Shown here in pieces: positions 1 to 8,341 of a stretch of 64,000 nt of DNA (position 1 is its first letter; every line of letters begins with the position of its first letter). The stretch is from Actinomadura viridilutea (GTDB taxonomy: Bacteria; Actinomycetota; Actinomycetes; Streptosporangiales; Streptosporangiaceae). Location of the stretch: NCBI GenBank assembly GCA_003001795.1, contig PVNI01000011.1, positions 62,001-126,000 on the forward strand. The letters run 5' to 3'. Under the pieces are notes generated by a model. That model was not told the DNA's origin. It saw only the letters and a list, made by a program, of their open reading frames with translations, and did no database searches. Made by a program: the position numbers and the translations under genes.

Positions 1-393
1 GGGGTCCCGCTCGACGCCCTCCCCGCGGCACCCCGCCCGCGCCCGCGCGATGAGGTCGGCGCCGATGCCGCATCCCATGTCCAGCACCGTCCCGTCGCCG
101 AGATGCGCGGTGAAGCGGCGGGCGCGATGGGCGGCCACGCGGGCGCGGGTGGACTGCTCCAGCCCGTCGGGCGTGAAGTACATGCGGTCGGCGTCCGGGC
201 CGAACTTGGCGCGGGCCCGCACCCGCAGCCGCGCCTGGGTGACGGCGGTTGCGACGAGCTCGACCGGGTAGCGTTCACGAAGGTGCGCGACCGTTCTGAC
301 CAGGGCGTTCTCATCGAGATCGGCCTCCGCGGCGGCGGCCAGCACGGCGCGGCCCGCGGCGGTCGAAAGAGCGCGGAACGCCTCGATGTCCAT
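1..393 (-). CDS. Class I SAM-dependent methyltransferase (N-terminal part)
   Basis: The gene runs off the left edge, so only the first 131 residues are visible, starting at an ATG at 393. The visible part has a helical N-terminal region followed by a glycine-rich SAM-binding motif I (VLDMGCGIGADL, about residues 107-118), which is diagnostic of Rossmann-fold methyltransferases. A THUMP-like methyltransferase next to groES is common in actinobacteria, so this is probably that protein. The substrate cannot be told from the fragment. It diverges from groES; the 227 bp between them carries the heat-shock control region. I am sure of the fold but not of the function. Confidence 0.75.
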   Translation of the reverse strand, partial: MDIEAFRALSTAAGRAVLAAAAEADLDENALVRTVAHLRERYPVELVATAVTQARLRVRARAKFGPDADRMYFTPDGLEQSTRARVAAHRARRFTAHLGDGTVLDMGCGIGADLIARARAGCRGEGVERDP

Positions 394-440
394 ACGTCGG
401 ACGGTACCGGCGGGGGGACCGCGGGGCGCACGTGTTCGTG

Positions 441-469
441 TTGACGCCTTCTCGGCCACCGCATAGTCT
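441..469 (+). promoter_or_regulatory. Probable groESL promoter
   Basis: TTGACG (441-446) and TAGTCT (464-469) are separated by 17 bp, a good fit to a housekeeping sigma promoter of actinobacteria. It lies directly upstream of the CIRCE element, so HrcA bound there would block transcription initiating at about 475-477. Confidence 0.6.
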
Positions 470-474
470 CCATG

Positions 475-501
475 CTGGCACTCTCGATGTGAGAGTGCCA
501 A
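475..501 (+). promoter_or_regulatory. CIRCE element (HrcA operator)
   Basis: Inverted repeat CTGGCACTC - 9 bp - GAGTGCCAA. It has the length and spacing of the CIRCE consensus TTAGCACTC-N9-GAGTGCTAA, with the A/T to G/C drift usual in high-G+C actinomycetes. Eight of nine arm positions pair. It sits just after the -10 box and 119 bp before the groES start, so groESL is predicted to be repressed by HrcA and induced by heat. The hrcA gene is not in the window. Confidence 0.9.
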
Positions 502-620
502 TCAGCGACGAGGTCGGTCTGGCACCCGCGACGGCAGGCCGGTCCGGGGTCGCCTCTTCTGCACATGTGCGGTCGGCCAGTCGCGCCGGCCGAGGACACC
601 ACCGAAGGGGAGGTCAGATC

Positions 621-929
621 GTGACGACCGCCACCAAGGTTGCTCTCAAGCCGCTTGAGGACCGCATCGTCGTCCAGCCGCTTGAGGCCGAGACCACCAC
701 CGCGTCGGGCCTGGTCATTCCCGACACCGCCAAGGAGAAGCCCCAGGAGGGCACCGTCCTTGCCGTGGGCCCGGGCCGGGTCGACGACAAGGGCGAGCGG
801 GTGCCGCTCGACGTGAAGGTCGGCGACGTCGTCCTCTACAGCAAGTACGGCGGCACCGAGGTCAAGTACAACAACGAGGAGTACCTCGTCCTCTCGGCGC
901 GTGACGTCCTCGCGATCGTCGAGAAGTAA
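621..929 (+). CDS. groES: Co-chaperonin GroES
   Basis: A 102-residue protein that caps the GroEL ring and helps fold client proteins in the cytoplasm. The sequence is a full-length Cpn10, with the N-terminal KPLEDRIVVQ strand, the mobile-loop region (TTTASGLVIPDTAKEKPQ) and the GTVLAVGPG turn. I chose the GTG at 621 because AGGGGAGG lies about 8 bases upstream and because the protein then matches normal GroES length. The reading frame is open further upstream across the CIRCE element but that part is not coding. groEL follows after 88 bp and the pair is one operon under CIRCE control. Confidence 0.97.
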   Translation: MTTATKVALKPLEDRIVVQPLEAETTTASGLVIPDTAKEKPQEGTVLAVGPGRVDDKGERVPLDVKVGDVVLYSKYGGTEVKYNNEEYLVLSARDVLAIVEK

Positions 930-949
930 GGCGTCCCGACTGTGACGCG

Positions 950-992
950 CCGCCCCGGACCGGTCCGTTGAACAGGGACGGGCCCGGGGCGG
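950..992 (+). other. Long stem-loop between groES and groEL
   Basis: Two 17-base arms (950-966 and 976-992), starting CCGCCCCGG and ending CCGGGGCGG, pair with few mismatches around a 9-base loop (GTTGAACAG). No run of T follows, so it is not a classical terminator. It could be an mRNA processing or stability element that sets the groES:groEL ratio, or a partial attenuator. The structure is plain; the role is inferred. Confidence 0.55.
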
Positions 993-1017
993 TTCACGCG
1001 AAGGGAGATATTTCCGC

Positions 1018-2643
<1,626 letters not shown>

Positions 2644-2668
2644 CCGATCCGTCGGCAACGTCGTCAGG

Positions 2669-2700
2669 GCCCCCGCCGGTCCGTCTCCGGCGGGGGCTCT
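2669..2700 (+). terminator. Terminator of groESL
   Basis: Perfect 11-bp stem GCCCCCGCCGG / CCGGCGGGGGC (2669-2679, 2687-2697) with a 7-base loop followed by TCTTTC. It lies 25 bp after the groEL stop. Confidence 0.85.
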
Positions 2701-2830
2701 TTCGCGCGCGCCGTCATCACTTGACGTGTTCCGTCGGGTGCGGAGCGTGGCGAACGGGCGTCCGGACGCCGCACTTGTGACCATTCCGTTGTCGAGCACG
2801 GTGCAGACAGGGCGGAGCGCGCTGGGCATC

Positions 2831-3541
2831 ATGCTCTACGTGACCGAGGGATGCTTCGCCGGGACCACGACCGCGCGCGCTACCGACGAACCCTCGGGAG
2901 GCCCGGCCCCGCCGACGCCCCCCGACGCCGGCCGCCCCCAACGGCTGCTTCGCGCGGTGACCAGGGACGGCGGAGGGGCCGAGGAGGCGGACCTCAAAGA
3001 GCTCACCTCGCTGGCCGTGCAGGGCGACCCGGGCGCGATCGAAGTGCTCATCGGGCAGGTGCGTCCCATGGTGGTCCGCTACTGCCGCGCCCGGCTGGGC
3101 AGGATCTCCGGCCAATACCACATCGCGGACGACGTGGCCCAGGAGGTCTGCATCGCCGTGCTGTCGGCCCTGCCGCGCTACCGCGACATGGGACGGCCCT
3201 TCGCGTCCTTCGTCTTCGGCATCGCCGCGCACAAGATCGCCGACGCGCTGCGCAGCGCGGTGCGGGCGGCCGTGCCGACCGAGGACCTGCCGGACGGTCC
3301 CGACGACCGGCCCGGCCCGGAGGAGACGGTGGTGCGCTACATCGAGGCGCAGCGCGCCCGCGACCTGCTCACCCGTCTCCCCGACCACCAGCGTGAGCTG
3401 GTTCTTCTGCGAGTGGTGGCGGGTCTGTCGGCGGAGGAGACCGGTAATGTACTGGGCATGTCCGCGGGAGCGGTACGGGTCGCGCAGCACCGGGCCCTGG
3501 CCCGGCTTCGGGCGATGGCCAGAGAGGAGTCGATCGCTTGA
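2831..3541 (+). CDS. sigD: RNA polymerase sigma factor, SigD/ShbA family
   Basis: ECF-type sigma factor. Region 2 is clear (ADDVAQEVCIAVLSALPRYRDMGRPF, split here as ADDVAQEVCIAVL and ALPRYRDMGRPF; then FGIAAHKIADA), and region 4 carries the helix-turn-helix GLSAEETGNVLGMSAGAVRV. These match M. tuberculosis SigD and Streptomyces ShbA, the latter controlling transcription of the principal sigma factor. The position between groEL and guaB is also conserved. The start is uncertain: the frame is open from 2726, and 2831 (ATG) and 2957 (GTG, no Shine-Dalgarno) are both possible. The conserved domain begins at about 2990. It overlaps the anti-sigma gene by 4 bp, which implies translational coupling. 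Confidence 0.88.
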   Translation: MLYVTEGCFAGTTTARATDEPSGGPAPPTPPDAGRPQRLLRAVTRDGGGAEEADLKELTSLAVQGDPGAIEVLIGQVRPMVVRYCRARLGRISGQYHIADDVAQEVCIAVLSALPRYRDMGRPFASFVFGIAAHKIADALRSAVRAAVPTEDLPDGPDDRPGPEETVVRYIEAQRARDLLTRLPDHQRELVLLRVVAGLSAEETGNVLGMSAGAVRVAQHRALARLRAMAREESIA

Positions 3542-4689
3542 CGGAGCGCAGGCCGGGCGCCCCGGAGCCGGCCGATCCCTTCCGCCGCGGCGATGCCTCG
3601 GCGTCCGCGGCCCCGACCGGAGATCTGACCGCGGTGCGCCGCACCGACGCGGTCTTCGAGGCGCTGGCGCGGCGCGCTGCCGCCTCTGCGTCCGCCGCTG
3701 AGTCCGCCGCTGAGTCCGCCCGCGCCGAGTCGGACCGCGCCGACGCCGATCGCGCCGACTCCGACTGGGCCGACTCCGACTGTGCCGACTCCGACTGGGC
3801 CGACTCCGACTGGGCCGCTCCGGCGTCCGCGGCCGAGGAGTCCGCGCGGGCCGCGGCGTGCCAAGACCCTGACGCCGAACTCGACGAGCGGCTGCGCGCC
3901 GTCGGCGCCGAGTCCGATCCGGCGGTGCGGCTGCTGCGCGCCCTGGTCGCCGACGTCGGCGACCAGGGGCCGGACCGGCAGCCCGGACCCGAGCCGCCGC
4001 CCGGGCCGCGTCGCAGGGGACGCCGCACGATCGTGGCGCTCGGCGTCGCCGGCGCCGTGCTCGCCTCCGGCGGGGTGGCCGCCGCGGGCGGCGATCTGAG
4101 CGAGCGGTCCGCGCTCGGCGCCGAGCCCGGCAAGGGCGTCGCGCAGCGGCGGGACGACCCGTCCGCCGAGGCCCACCGGCAGACGCTGCGCCCCGCGACC
4201 CGCCCCCGCGCCGTCGGAGCCGCCGACGCCGGACGAGACCGCGGCGCGCCGCGCACGACCGCGCGGTCCTCGCCGTCCGCGCCGTCCCGGAGCACACAGG
4301 ACGAAAAGCGCCGCGCGGACCGCGCCGCCGAGACGCCGACTCCGGCCAGGCCCACGTCGGGCACGCCGTCGTCGGGTTCCCCGGACGGCACCTTGGCCAC
4401 GCGGCCTCCGTCCACGCAGCCGTCCGTGCCCGTCACCGCGTCGCCCACCCCGGGGCCGTGGCTGATCCTGCCGCCCAGCCCGGAGGAGCTCCAGCGCCGG
4501 ATCGAGGAGATCCGCCGCCGCTTCCGCGGGCATGCCGAGCGTTCCGGCCTCGGCGACAAGGCGTACTCCTCCGACGCCCACCGGGACTCCTCCGACGCCT
4601 ACCGGGACTCCTCCGACGCCTACCGGGACGGCGAGAGCACCGACCGGACCGACGTCGAAGGGAACGATCCGAAGCCGTACCTGCCCTGA
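3538..4689 (+). CDS. rsdA: Anti-sigma-D factor, RsdA-like membrane protein
   Basis: A 383-residue protein starting at TTG, overlapping the sigma gene stop (TTGA). Near the N-terminus DLTAVRRTDAVFEALARR resembles the sigma-D-binding helix of RsdA. One membrane segment follows at about residues 165-185 (TIVALGVAGAVLASGGVAAA), then a long Pro/Ser/Thr-rich outer region. RsdA homologues hold SigD at the membrane until proteolysis. Two tandem repeats stand out: four 15-bp units at 3754-3813 (acidic ADSDW units) and three 21-bp units at 4564-4626 (SSDAYRD units). The C-terminal Val-Ala-Ala degron known from M. tuberculosis is absent (the end is KPYLP), so degradation control may differ. Confidence 0.8.
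   Translation: MTERRPGAPEPADPFRRGDASASAAPTGDLTAVRRTDAVFEALARRAAASASAAESAAESARAESDRADADRADSDWADSDCADSDWADSDWAAPASAAEESARAAACQDPDAELDERLRAVGAESDPAVRLLRALVADVGDQGPDRQPGPEPPPGPRRRGRRTIVALGVAGAVLASGGVAAAGGDLSERSALGAEPGKGVAQRRDDPSAEAHRQTLRPATRPRAVGAADAGRDRGAPRTTARSSPSAPSRSTQDEKRRADRAAETPTPARPTSGTPSSGSPDGTLATRPPSTQPSVPVTASPTPGPWLILPPSPEELQRRIEEIRRRFRGHAERSGLGDKAYSSDAHRDSSDAYRDSSDAYRDGESTDRTDVEGNDPKPYLP
3754..3813 (+). repeat. 4 x 15-bp tandem repeat inside rsdA
   Basis: Four near-identical copies of GCCGACTCCGACTGG (one copy ends in T). In frame, they encode an acidic Asp-Ser-Asp-Trp-Ala array between the sigma-binding helix and the membrane segment. The unit is a multiple of three, so copy-number change would keep the frame. 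Confidence 0.9.
4564..4626 (+). repeat. 3 x 21-bp tandem repeat near the 3' end of rsdA
   Basis: Three 21-bp units (4564-4584, 4585-4605, 4606-4626), the last two identical, encoding D-S-S-D-A-Y-R. They fall in the extracytoplasmic tail. Confidence 0.9.
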
Positions 4690-4728
4690 CGGCGAATCCG
4701 CACCGGACTCGGCGGCCACGGGTCACCC

Positions 4729-4755
4729 GCCGCGCGCGGTGCCGACGCGCGCGGC
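4729..4755. terminator. Bidirectional hairpin between rsdA and DUF5319 gene
   Basis: A perfect 10-bp stem GCCGCGCGCG / CGCGCGCGGC with a 7-base loop lies between two convergent genes. It is very stable but lacks a T run in either direction. Confidence 0.6.
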
Positions 4756-4772
4756 CCACCCCGCGCCGGGTG

Positions 4773-5162
4773 CTAGTCGGTGTCCCGACCCTCTTCGCTG
4801 TCGATGACGCCGTCGACGTAGCCGCGGGCGTACTCCCAGGAGACGTAGTCGACCGGGTCCGGCGCCAGGGCGGGCTCGTGCACCCGCGGCGTGCCCTCGT
4901 CGAGCAGATGGCGCAGGTTGCCGTGCAGCAGGTCCCAGTCGATGTAGTGCACCTTGCCGCAGTCGCCGCAGTCCACGGTCAGGCCGCGCACCCCCAGCGG
5001 TTCCAGGAGCGCCCGGAAGACCTCCAGATCGGCGAGGTCGGCCAGCACGTCCTCCCGCTCCGCCACGCTGAGCGGAACGGTGTCCTCCCCGGGGTCGCCG
5101 AGCGAGGCGGCCGGGTCTTCCGGGTCGCCGGCGAACGGGTCGAGCGGGGCATCGTCGTGCAC
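4773..5162 (-). CDS. DUF5319 family protein
   Basis: A 129-residue acidic protein, homologous in sequence and position to the actinobacterial DUF5319 family (Rv3412 in M. tuberculosis, beside sigD and guaB2). The core is VDCGDCGKVHYIDWDLL, where the paired cysteines (C-G-D-C) could bind a metal. The rest is helical, with a conserved C-terminal YVSWEYARGYVDG block. It starts at ATG 5162. The function is unknown. Convergent with rsdA and divergent from the guaB leader. Confidence 0.85.
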   Translation of the reverse strand: MHDDAPLDPFAGDPEDPAASLGDPGEDTVPLSVAEREDVLADLADLEVFRALLEPLGVRGLTVDCGDCGKVHYIDWDLLHGNLRHLLDEGTPRVHEPALAPDPVDYVSWEYARGYVDGVIDSEEGRDTD

Positions 5163-5280
5163 CCCTCCACGCTACTGCGGCCGGGCGGGCGAAGGGGAGC
5201 CCCGATCCGCGCCCGCCGCGAACAATGATCGACGTTTCACCTTCCCCGGTCGGGAATGGCGGAGGCGGCGGCCGCGGTTG

Positions 5281-5314
5281 ATGTCACCAAGGCCGCTCGA
5301 ATGTCACCAAGGCC
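5281..5314. repeat. Direct repeat upstream of guaB
   Basis: ATGTCACCAAGGCC occurs at 5281-5294 and again at 5301-5314, exactly 20 bp apart (two helical turns). It is upstream of a possible -10 box (TACGAT, 5361-5366). The spacing suits side-by-side binding of a regulator; no known motif was recognised. Confidence 0.5.
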
Positions 5315-5481
5315 ACGTGACCTGCGGCGCGAAGCGCCGTCCGGCCCTGGGCGCAGGTCCTACGATGGTTCGTGAGAGTGCCCCAACGCCCCGGGCCGGC
5401 CGCCACTCGCCCGGCGGCGTCGCCCCCAGGCCCCGTACGGGCCCATGGACTCGCCCACACCATCCGGAAGGAGGGAGCGGC

Positions 5482-5559
5482 GTGACCCCGCCCCGTCCGA
5501 CGGCGCACCGTCGCTCCGACGGCACCCCGTCCGACGGGCCGGCGCCGCGATACCGATGA
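5482..5559 (+). CDS. 25-codon leader ORF overlapping the guaB start
   Basis: A GTG start at 5482 sits 6 bases after a near-perfect Shine-Dalgarno (AAGGAGGGAG, 5469-5478). The short frame ends at a TGA (5557-5559) that overlaps the guaB ATG (5556-5558) as ATGA. guaB itself has no good ribosome site of its own and no in-frame start between the strong site and 5556, so guaB is probably translated by coupling to this leader. The peptide is rich in Pro, Arg, Asp and Ser (VTPPRPTAHRR then SDGTPSDGPAPRYR) and contains a repeated CGTCCGACGG sequence. Product function is unknown; it may exist only for coupling or attenuation. Confidence 0.6.
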   Translation: MTPPRPTAHRRSDGTPSDGPAPRYR

Positions 5560-7064
5560 ACCCCGAAGCCGAGGCCGGCGTGCCCCAGCCCCAGGTCCTC
5601 ACCGAAGGGCTGACCTTCGACGACGTGCTCTTGCTGCCGGGCTACTCGGACATGCAGCCGGGAGAGGCCGACACCACCACCCGGCTGACCCGCGGCGTCA
5701 CGCTGCGCATCCCGCTGGTGTCGGCCGCCATGGACACCGTCACCGAGGCCCGCACCGCCGTGGCCATGGCCCGCCAGGGCGGCATCGGCGTGCTGCACCG
5801 CAACATGTCCATCGAGGACCAGGCCGCCGAGGCCGACCGGGTCAAGCGGTCCGAGGCCGGGATGATCACCAATCCGGTGACCTGCCAGCCGGACGCCACC
5901 CTGGCCGAGGTGGAGGAGCTGTGCGCCCGCTACCGCATCTCCGGGGTGCCGGTCACCGACGACCGGGGCGTGCTCGTCGGCATCGTGACCAACCGGGACA
6001 TGCGCTTCGAGACCGACCACTCCCGGCCGGTGCGCGAGGTGATGACCCCGATGCCGCTGGTCACCGCGCCGGTGGACGTCTCCCGCGAGGAGGCGTTCCG
6101 GCTGCTGGCCAGCAACAAGGTCGAGAAGCTGCCGCTGGTCGACGCCGACGGGCGGCTGCGCGGGCTGATCACCGTCAAGGACTTCATCAAGAGCGAGCAG
6201 TACCCCCGCGCCACCAAGGACGCCGACGGCCGGCTGCTGGTGGCCGCCGCGGTCGGGGTCGGCGAGGAGGCGATCCGCCGCGCCCAGGCGCTGGTCGAGG
6301 CGGGCACCGACGTGATCGTGGTGGACACCGCGCACGGCCACTCCAAGGGCGTCGCCGACACCATCGCCAAGATCAAGGCCAACTCCAAGGTGGAGGTGGT
6401 CGGCGGCAACGTCGCCACCTACGCGGGCGCCAAGGCGCTGGTGGAGGCGGGCGCGGACGCCGTGAAGGTGGGCGTGGGCCCGGGCTCGATCTGCACCACC
6501 CGCGTGGTCGCGGGGGTCGGCGTCCCGCAGATCACCGCGATCATGGAGGCGGCGCGGGCGGCCCGGGAGGCCGGGGTGCCGGTGATCGGCGACGGCGGGC
6601 TGCAGTACTCCGGCGACATCGTCAAGGCCATCGTGGCCGGGGCCGACACCGTGATGCTGGGCAGCCTGCTGGCCGGGGTGGAGGAGTCGCCCGGCGAGCT
6701 GATCTTCGTGCACGGCAAGCAGTACAAGTCGTATCGCGGCATGGGGTCGCTGGGCGCGATGCGCAACCGCGAGCGCGGCGGCTCGTTCTCCAAGGACCGC
6801 TACGCCCAGGCCGACGTGACCGCCGAGGAGAAGCTGATCCCCGAGGGCGTGGAGGGCCAGGTGCCCTACCGGGGGCCGCTGGCCAACGTCGCGCACCAGC
6901 TCGTCGGGGGCCTGCACCAGTCGATGTGGTACGCGGGCTGCCGGACGATCGCCGAGCTGCACGAGCGCGGACGGCTCATCCGGATCACCTCGGCCGGGCT
7001 GCGCGAGAGCCACCCGCACGACATCCAGATGACCGTCGAGGCCCCGAATTACCAGCGCCGCTGA
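5556..7064 (+). CDS. guaB: IMP dehydrogenase
   Basis: A 502-residue enzyme converting IMP to XMP with NAD+, the first committed step of GMP synthesis. The beta/alpha-barrel starts at TFDDVLLLPGYSDM. Two CBS domains are inserted at about residues 100-220. The catalytic loop is GPGSICTTRVVAG, with Cys313, and the flap region is YRGMGSLGAM. Length is normal for the family when the ATG at 5556 is used; a longer frame from 5445 has no ribosome site. It is followed after 58 bp by its paralogue guaB3. Translation appears coupled to the leader ORF. Confidence 0.97.
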   Translation: MNPEAEAGVPQPQVLTEGLTFDDVLLLPGYSDMQPGEADTTTRLTRGVTLRIPLVSAAMDTVTEARTAVAMARQGGIGVLHRNMSIEDQAAEADRVKRSEAGMITNPVTCQPDATLAEVEELCARYRISGVPVTDDRGVLVGIVTNRDMRFETDHSRPVREVMTPMPLVTAPVDVSREEAFRLLASNKVEKLPLVDADGRLRGLITVKDFIKSEQYPRATKDADGRLLVAAAVGVGEEAIRRAQALVEAGTDVIVVDTAHGHSKGVADTIAKIKANSKVEVVGGNVATYAGAKALVEAGADAVKVGVGPGSICTTRVVAGVGVPQITAIMEAARAAREAGVPVIGDGGLQYSGDIVKAIVAGADTVMLGSLLAGVEESPGELIFVHGKQYKSYRGMGSLGAMRNRERGGSFSKDRYAQADVTAEEKLIPEGVEGQVPYRGPLANVAHQLVGGLHQSMWYAGCRTIAELHERGRLIRITSAGLRESHPHDIQMTVEAPNYQRR

Positions 7065-7122
7065 CGGGGGTAGTCTCTGCGGGGCGTCCAACGCGGTGAC
7101 GCCGGGAGAAAGAGGATGAGCT

Positions 7123-8247
7123 GTGGCTGCTGAGGTGGAGATCGGCCGGGGCAAGAGCGGCCGGCGCGCATACGCCTTCGACGAGATCGGCATCGTGCCG
7201 TCGCGGCGCACCCGCGACCCCGAGGAGGTCAGCGTCGCCTGGCAGATCGACGCCTACCGGTTCGAGACGCCGCTGGTCGTGGCGCCGATGGACAGCGTGG
7301 TCAGCCCCGCCACCGCGATCGCCATCGGCCGCCTGGGCGGGCTGGCGGTGCTCGACCTGGAAGGGCTGTGGACGCGGTACGAGGACCCCGAGCCGCTGCT
7401 GGCCGAGATCGCCTCGCTGGACGACGCGAGCGCCACCCGGCGCCTGCAGGAGATCTACTCCGAGCCGATCAAGGAGGAGCTGATCGGGCGGCGGATCGAG
7501 GAGGTCCGCGAGGCCGGGGTGACCACGGCGGCGCGGCTGTCGCCGCAGCGCACCGCGCAGTTCCACAAGGCGGTGATCGACGCCGGGGTCGACCTGTTCG
7601 TCATCCGCGGCACCACGGTGTCGGCCGAGCACGTCTCCGGCCGGGCCGAGCCGCTCAACCTCAAGCAGTTCATCTACGACCTGGACGTGCCGGTGATCGT
7701 CGGCGGGTGCTCGACGTACACGGCGGCGCTGCACCTGATGCGGACCGGCGCGGCGGGCGTGCTGGTGGGCTTCGGCGGCGGCTCCGGGCACACCACCCGC
7801 ACGGTGCTGGGGGTGGCGGTGCCGATGGCCACGGCCGTCGCCGACGTGGCGGCGGCGCGCCGCGACTACCTCGACGAGTCCGGCGGCCGCTACGTGCACG
7901 TGATCGCCGACGGCGGGATGACCAACAGCGGCGACATCGCCAAGGCGTTCGCGTGCGGCGCCGACGCGGTCATGGTCGGTTCGCCGTTCGCCCGCGCGAC
8001 CGAGGCGCCCGGCCGCGGCTACCACTGGGGCAGCGAGGCCCATCACGGCGACGTGCCGCGCGGCACCCGCCTGAAGGTCGGCACGATCGGCTCCCTGGAG
8101 CAGATCCTGTACGGCCCGTCGCACGTGGCCGACGGGTCGATGAACCTGATCGGGGCGCTGCGGCGGGCGATGGCGACGTCCGGGTACACCGAGCTCAAGG
8201 AGTTCCAGCGGGTGGAGGTCGTGGTGACCCCCACGGTGGCGCACTGA
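7123..8247 (+). CDS. guaB3: GuaB3-family IMP dehydrogenase-like protein
   Basis: A 374-residue paralogue of IMP dehydrogenase without CBS domains, starting at GTG with an AAAGAGG site. It has the barrel (FDEIGIVPSRRT) and phosphate-site segments (IADGGM) of the family. The catalytic loop reads GGGSGHTTR: the cysteine of true IMP dehydrogenases is replaced by His223. The protein therefore may not run the IMPDH reaction by the usual thioimidate route. The guaB-guaB3 tandem is conserved in actinobacteria, which suggests a regulatory or accessory purine role. Cyanobacterial GuaB3 proteins have been reported to have IMPDH activity, so activity should not be assumed absent. Confidence 0.88.
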   Translation: MAAEVEIGRGKSGRRAYAFDEIGIVPSRRTRDPEEVSVAWQIDAYRFETPLVVAPMDSVVSPATAIAIGRLGGLAVLDLEGLWTRYEDPEPLLAEIASLDDASATRRLQEIYSEPIKEELIGRRIEEVREAGVTTAARLSPQRTAQFHKAVIDAGVDLFVIRGTTVSAEHVSGRAEPLNLKQFIYDLDVPVIVGGCSTYTAALHLMRTGAAGVLVGFGGGSGHTTRTVLGVAVPMATAVADVAAARRDYLDESGGRYVHVIADGGMTNSGDIAKAFACGADAVMVGSPFARATEAPGRGYHWGSEAHHGDVPRGTRLKVGTIGSLEQILYGPSHVADGSMNLIGALRRAMATSGYTELKEFQRVEVVVTPTVAH

Positions 8248-8289
8248 GCCCGCGCCGGACCGCGTCGGCCCCGCGTCGGGGTGGACGAG

Positions 8290-8309
8290 TCCCTACCGCT
8301 GGGTAGGAA
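8290..8309. promoter_or_regulatory. Dyad operator-like site upstream of glpD
   Basis: Inverted repeat TCCCTACC - GCTG - GGTAGGAA (7 of 8 pairs), 32 bp before the glpD start. Its core TACCGCTGGGTA closely resembles the dyad TACTGACGGGTA in front of the aldehyde dehydrogenase gene at 11062. A TetR gene lies between the two. Confidence 0.5.
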
Positions 8310-8341
8310 CTCACGGACACCCGATTGATCTGGGGGGATCG

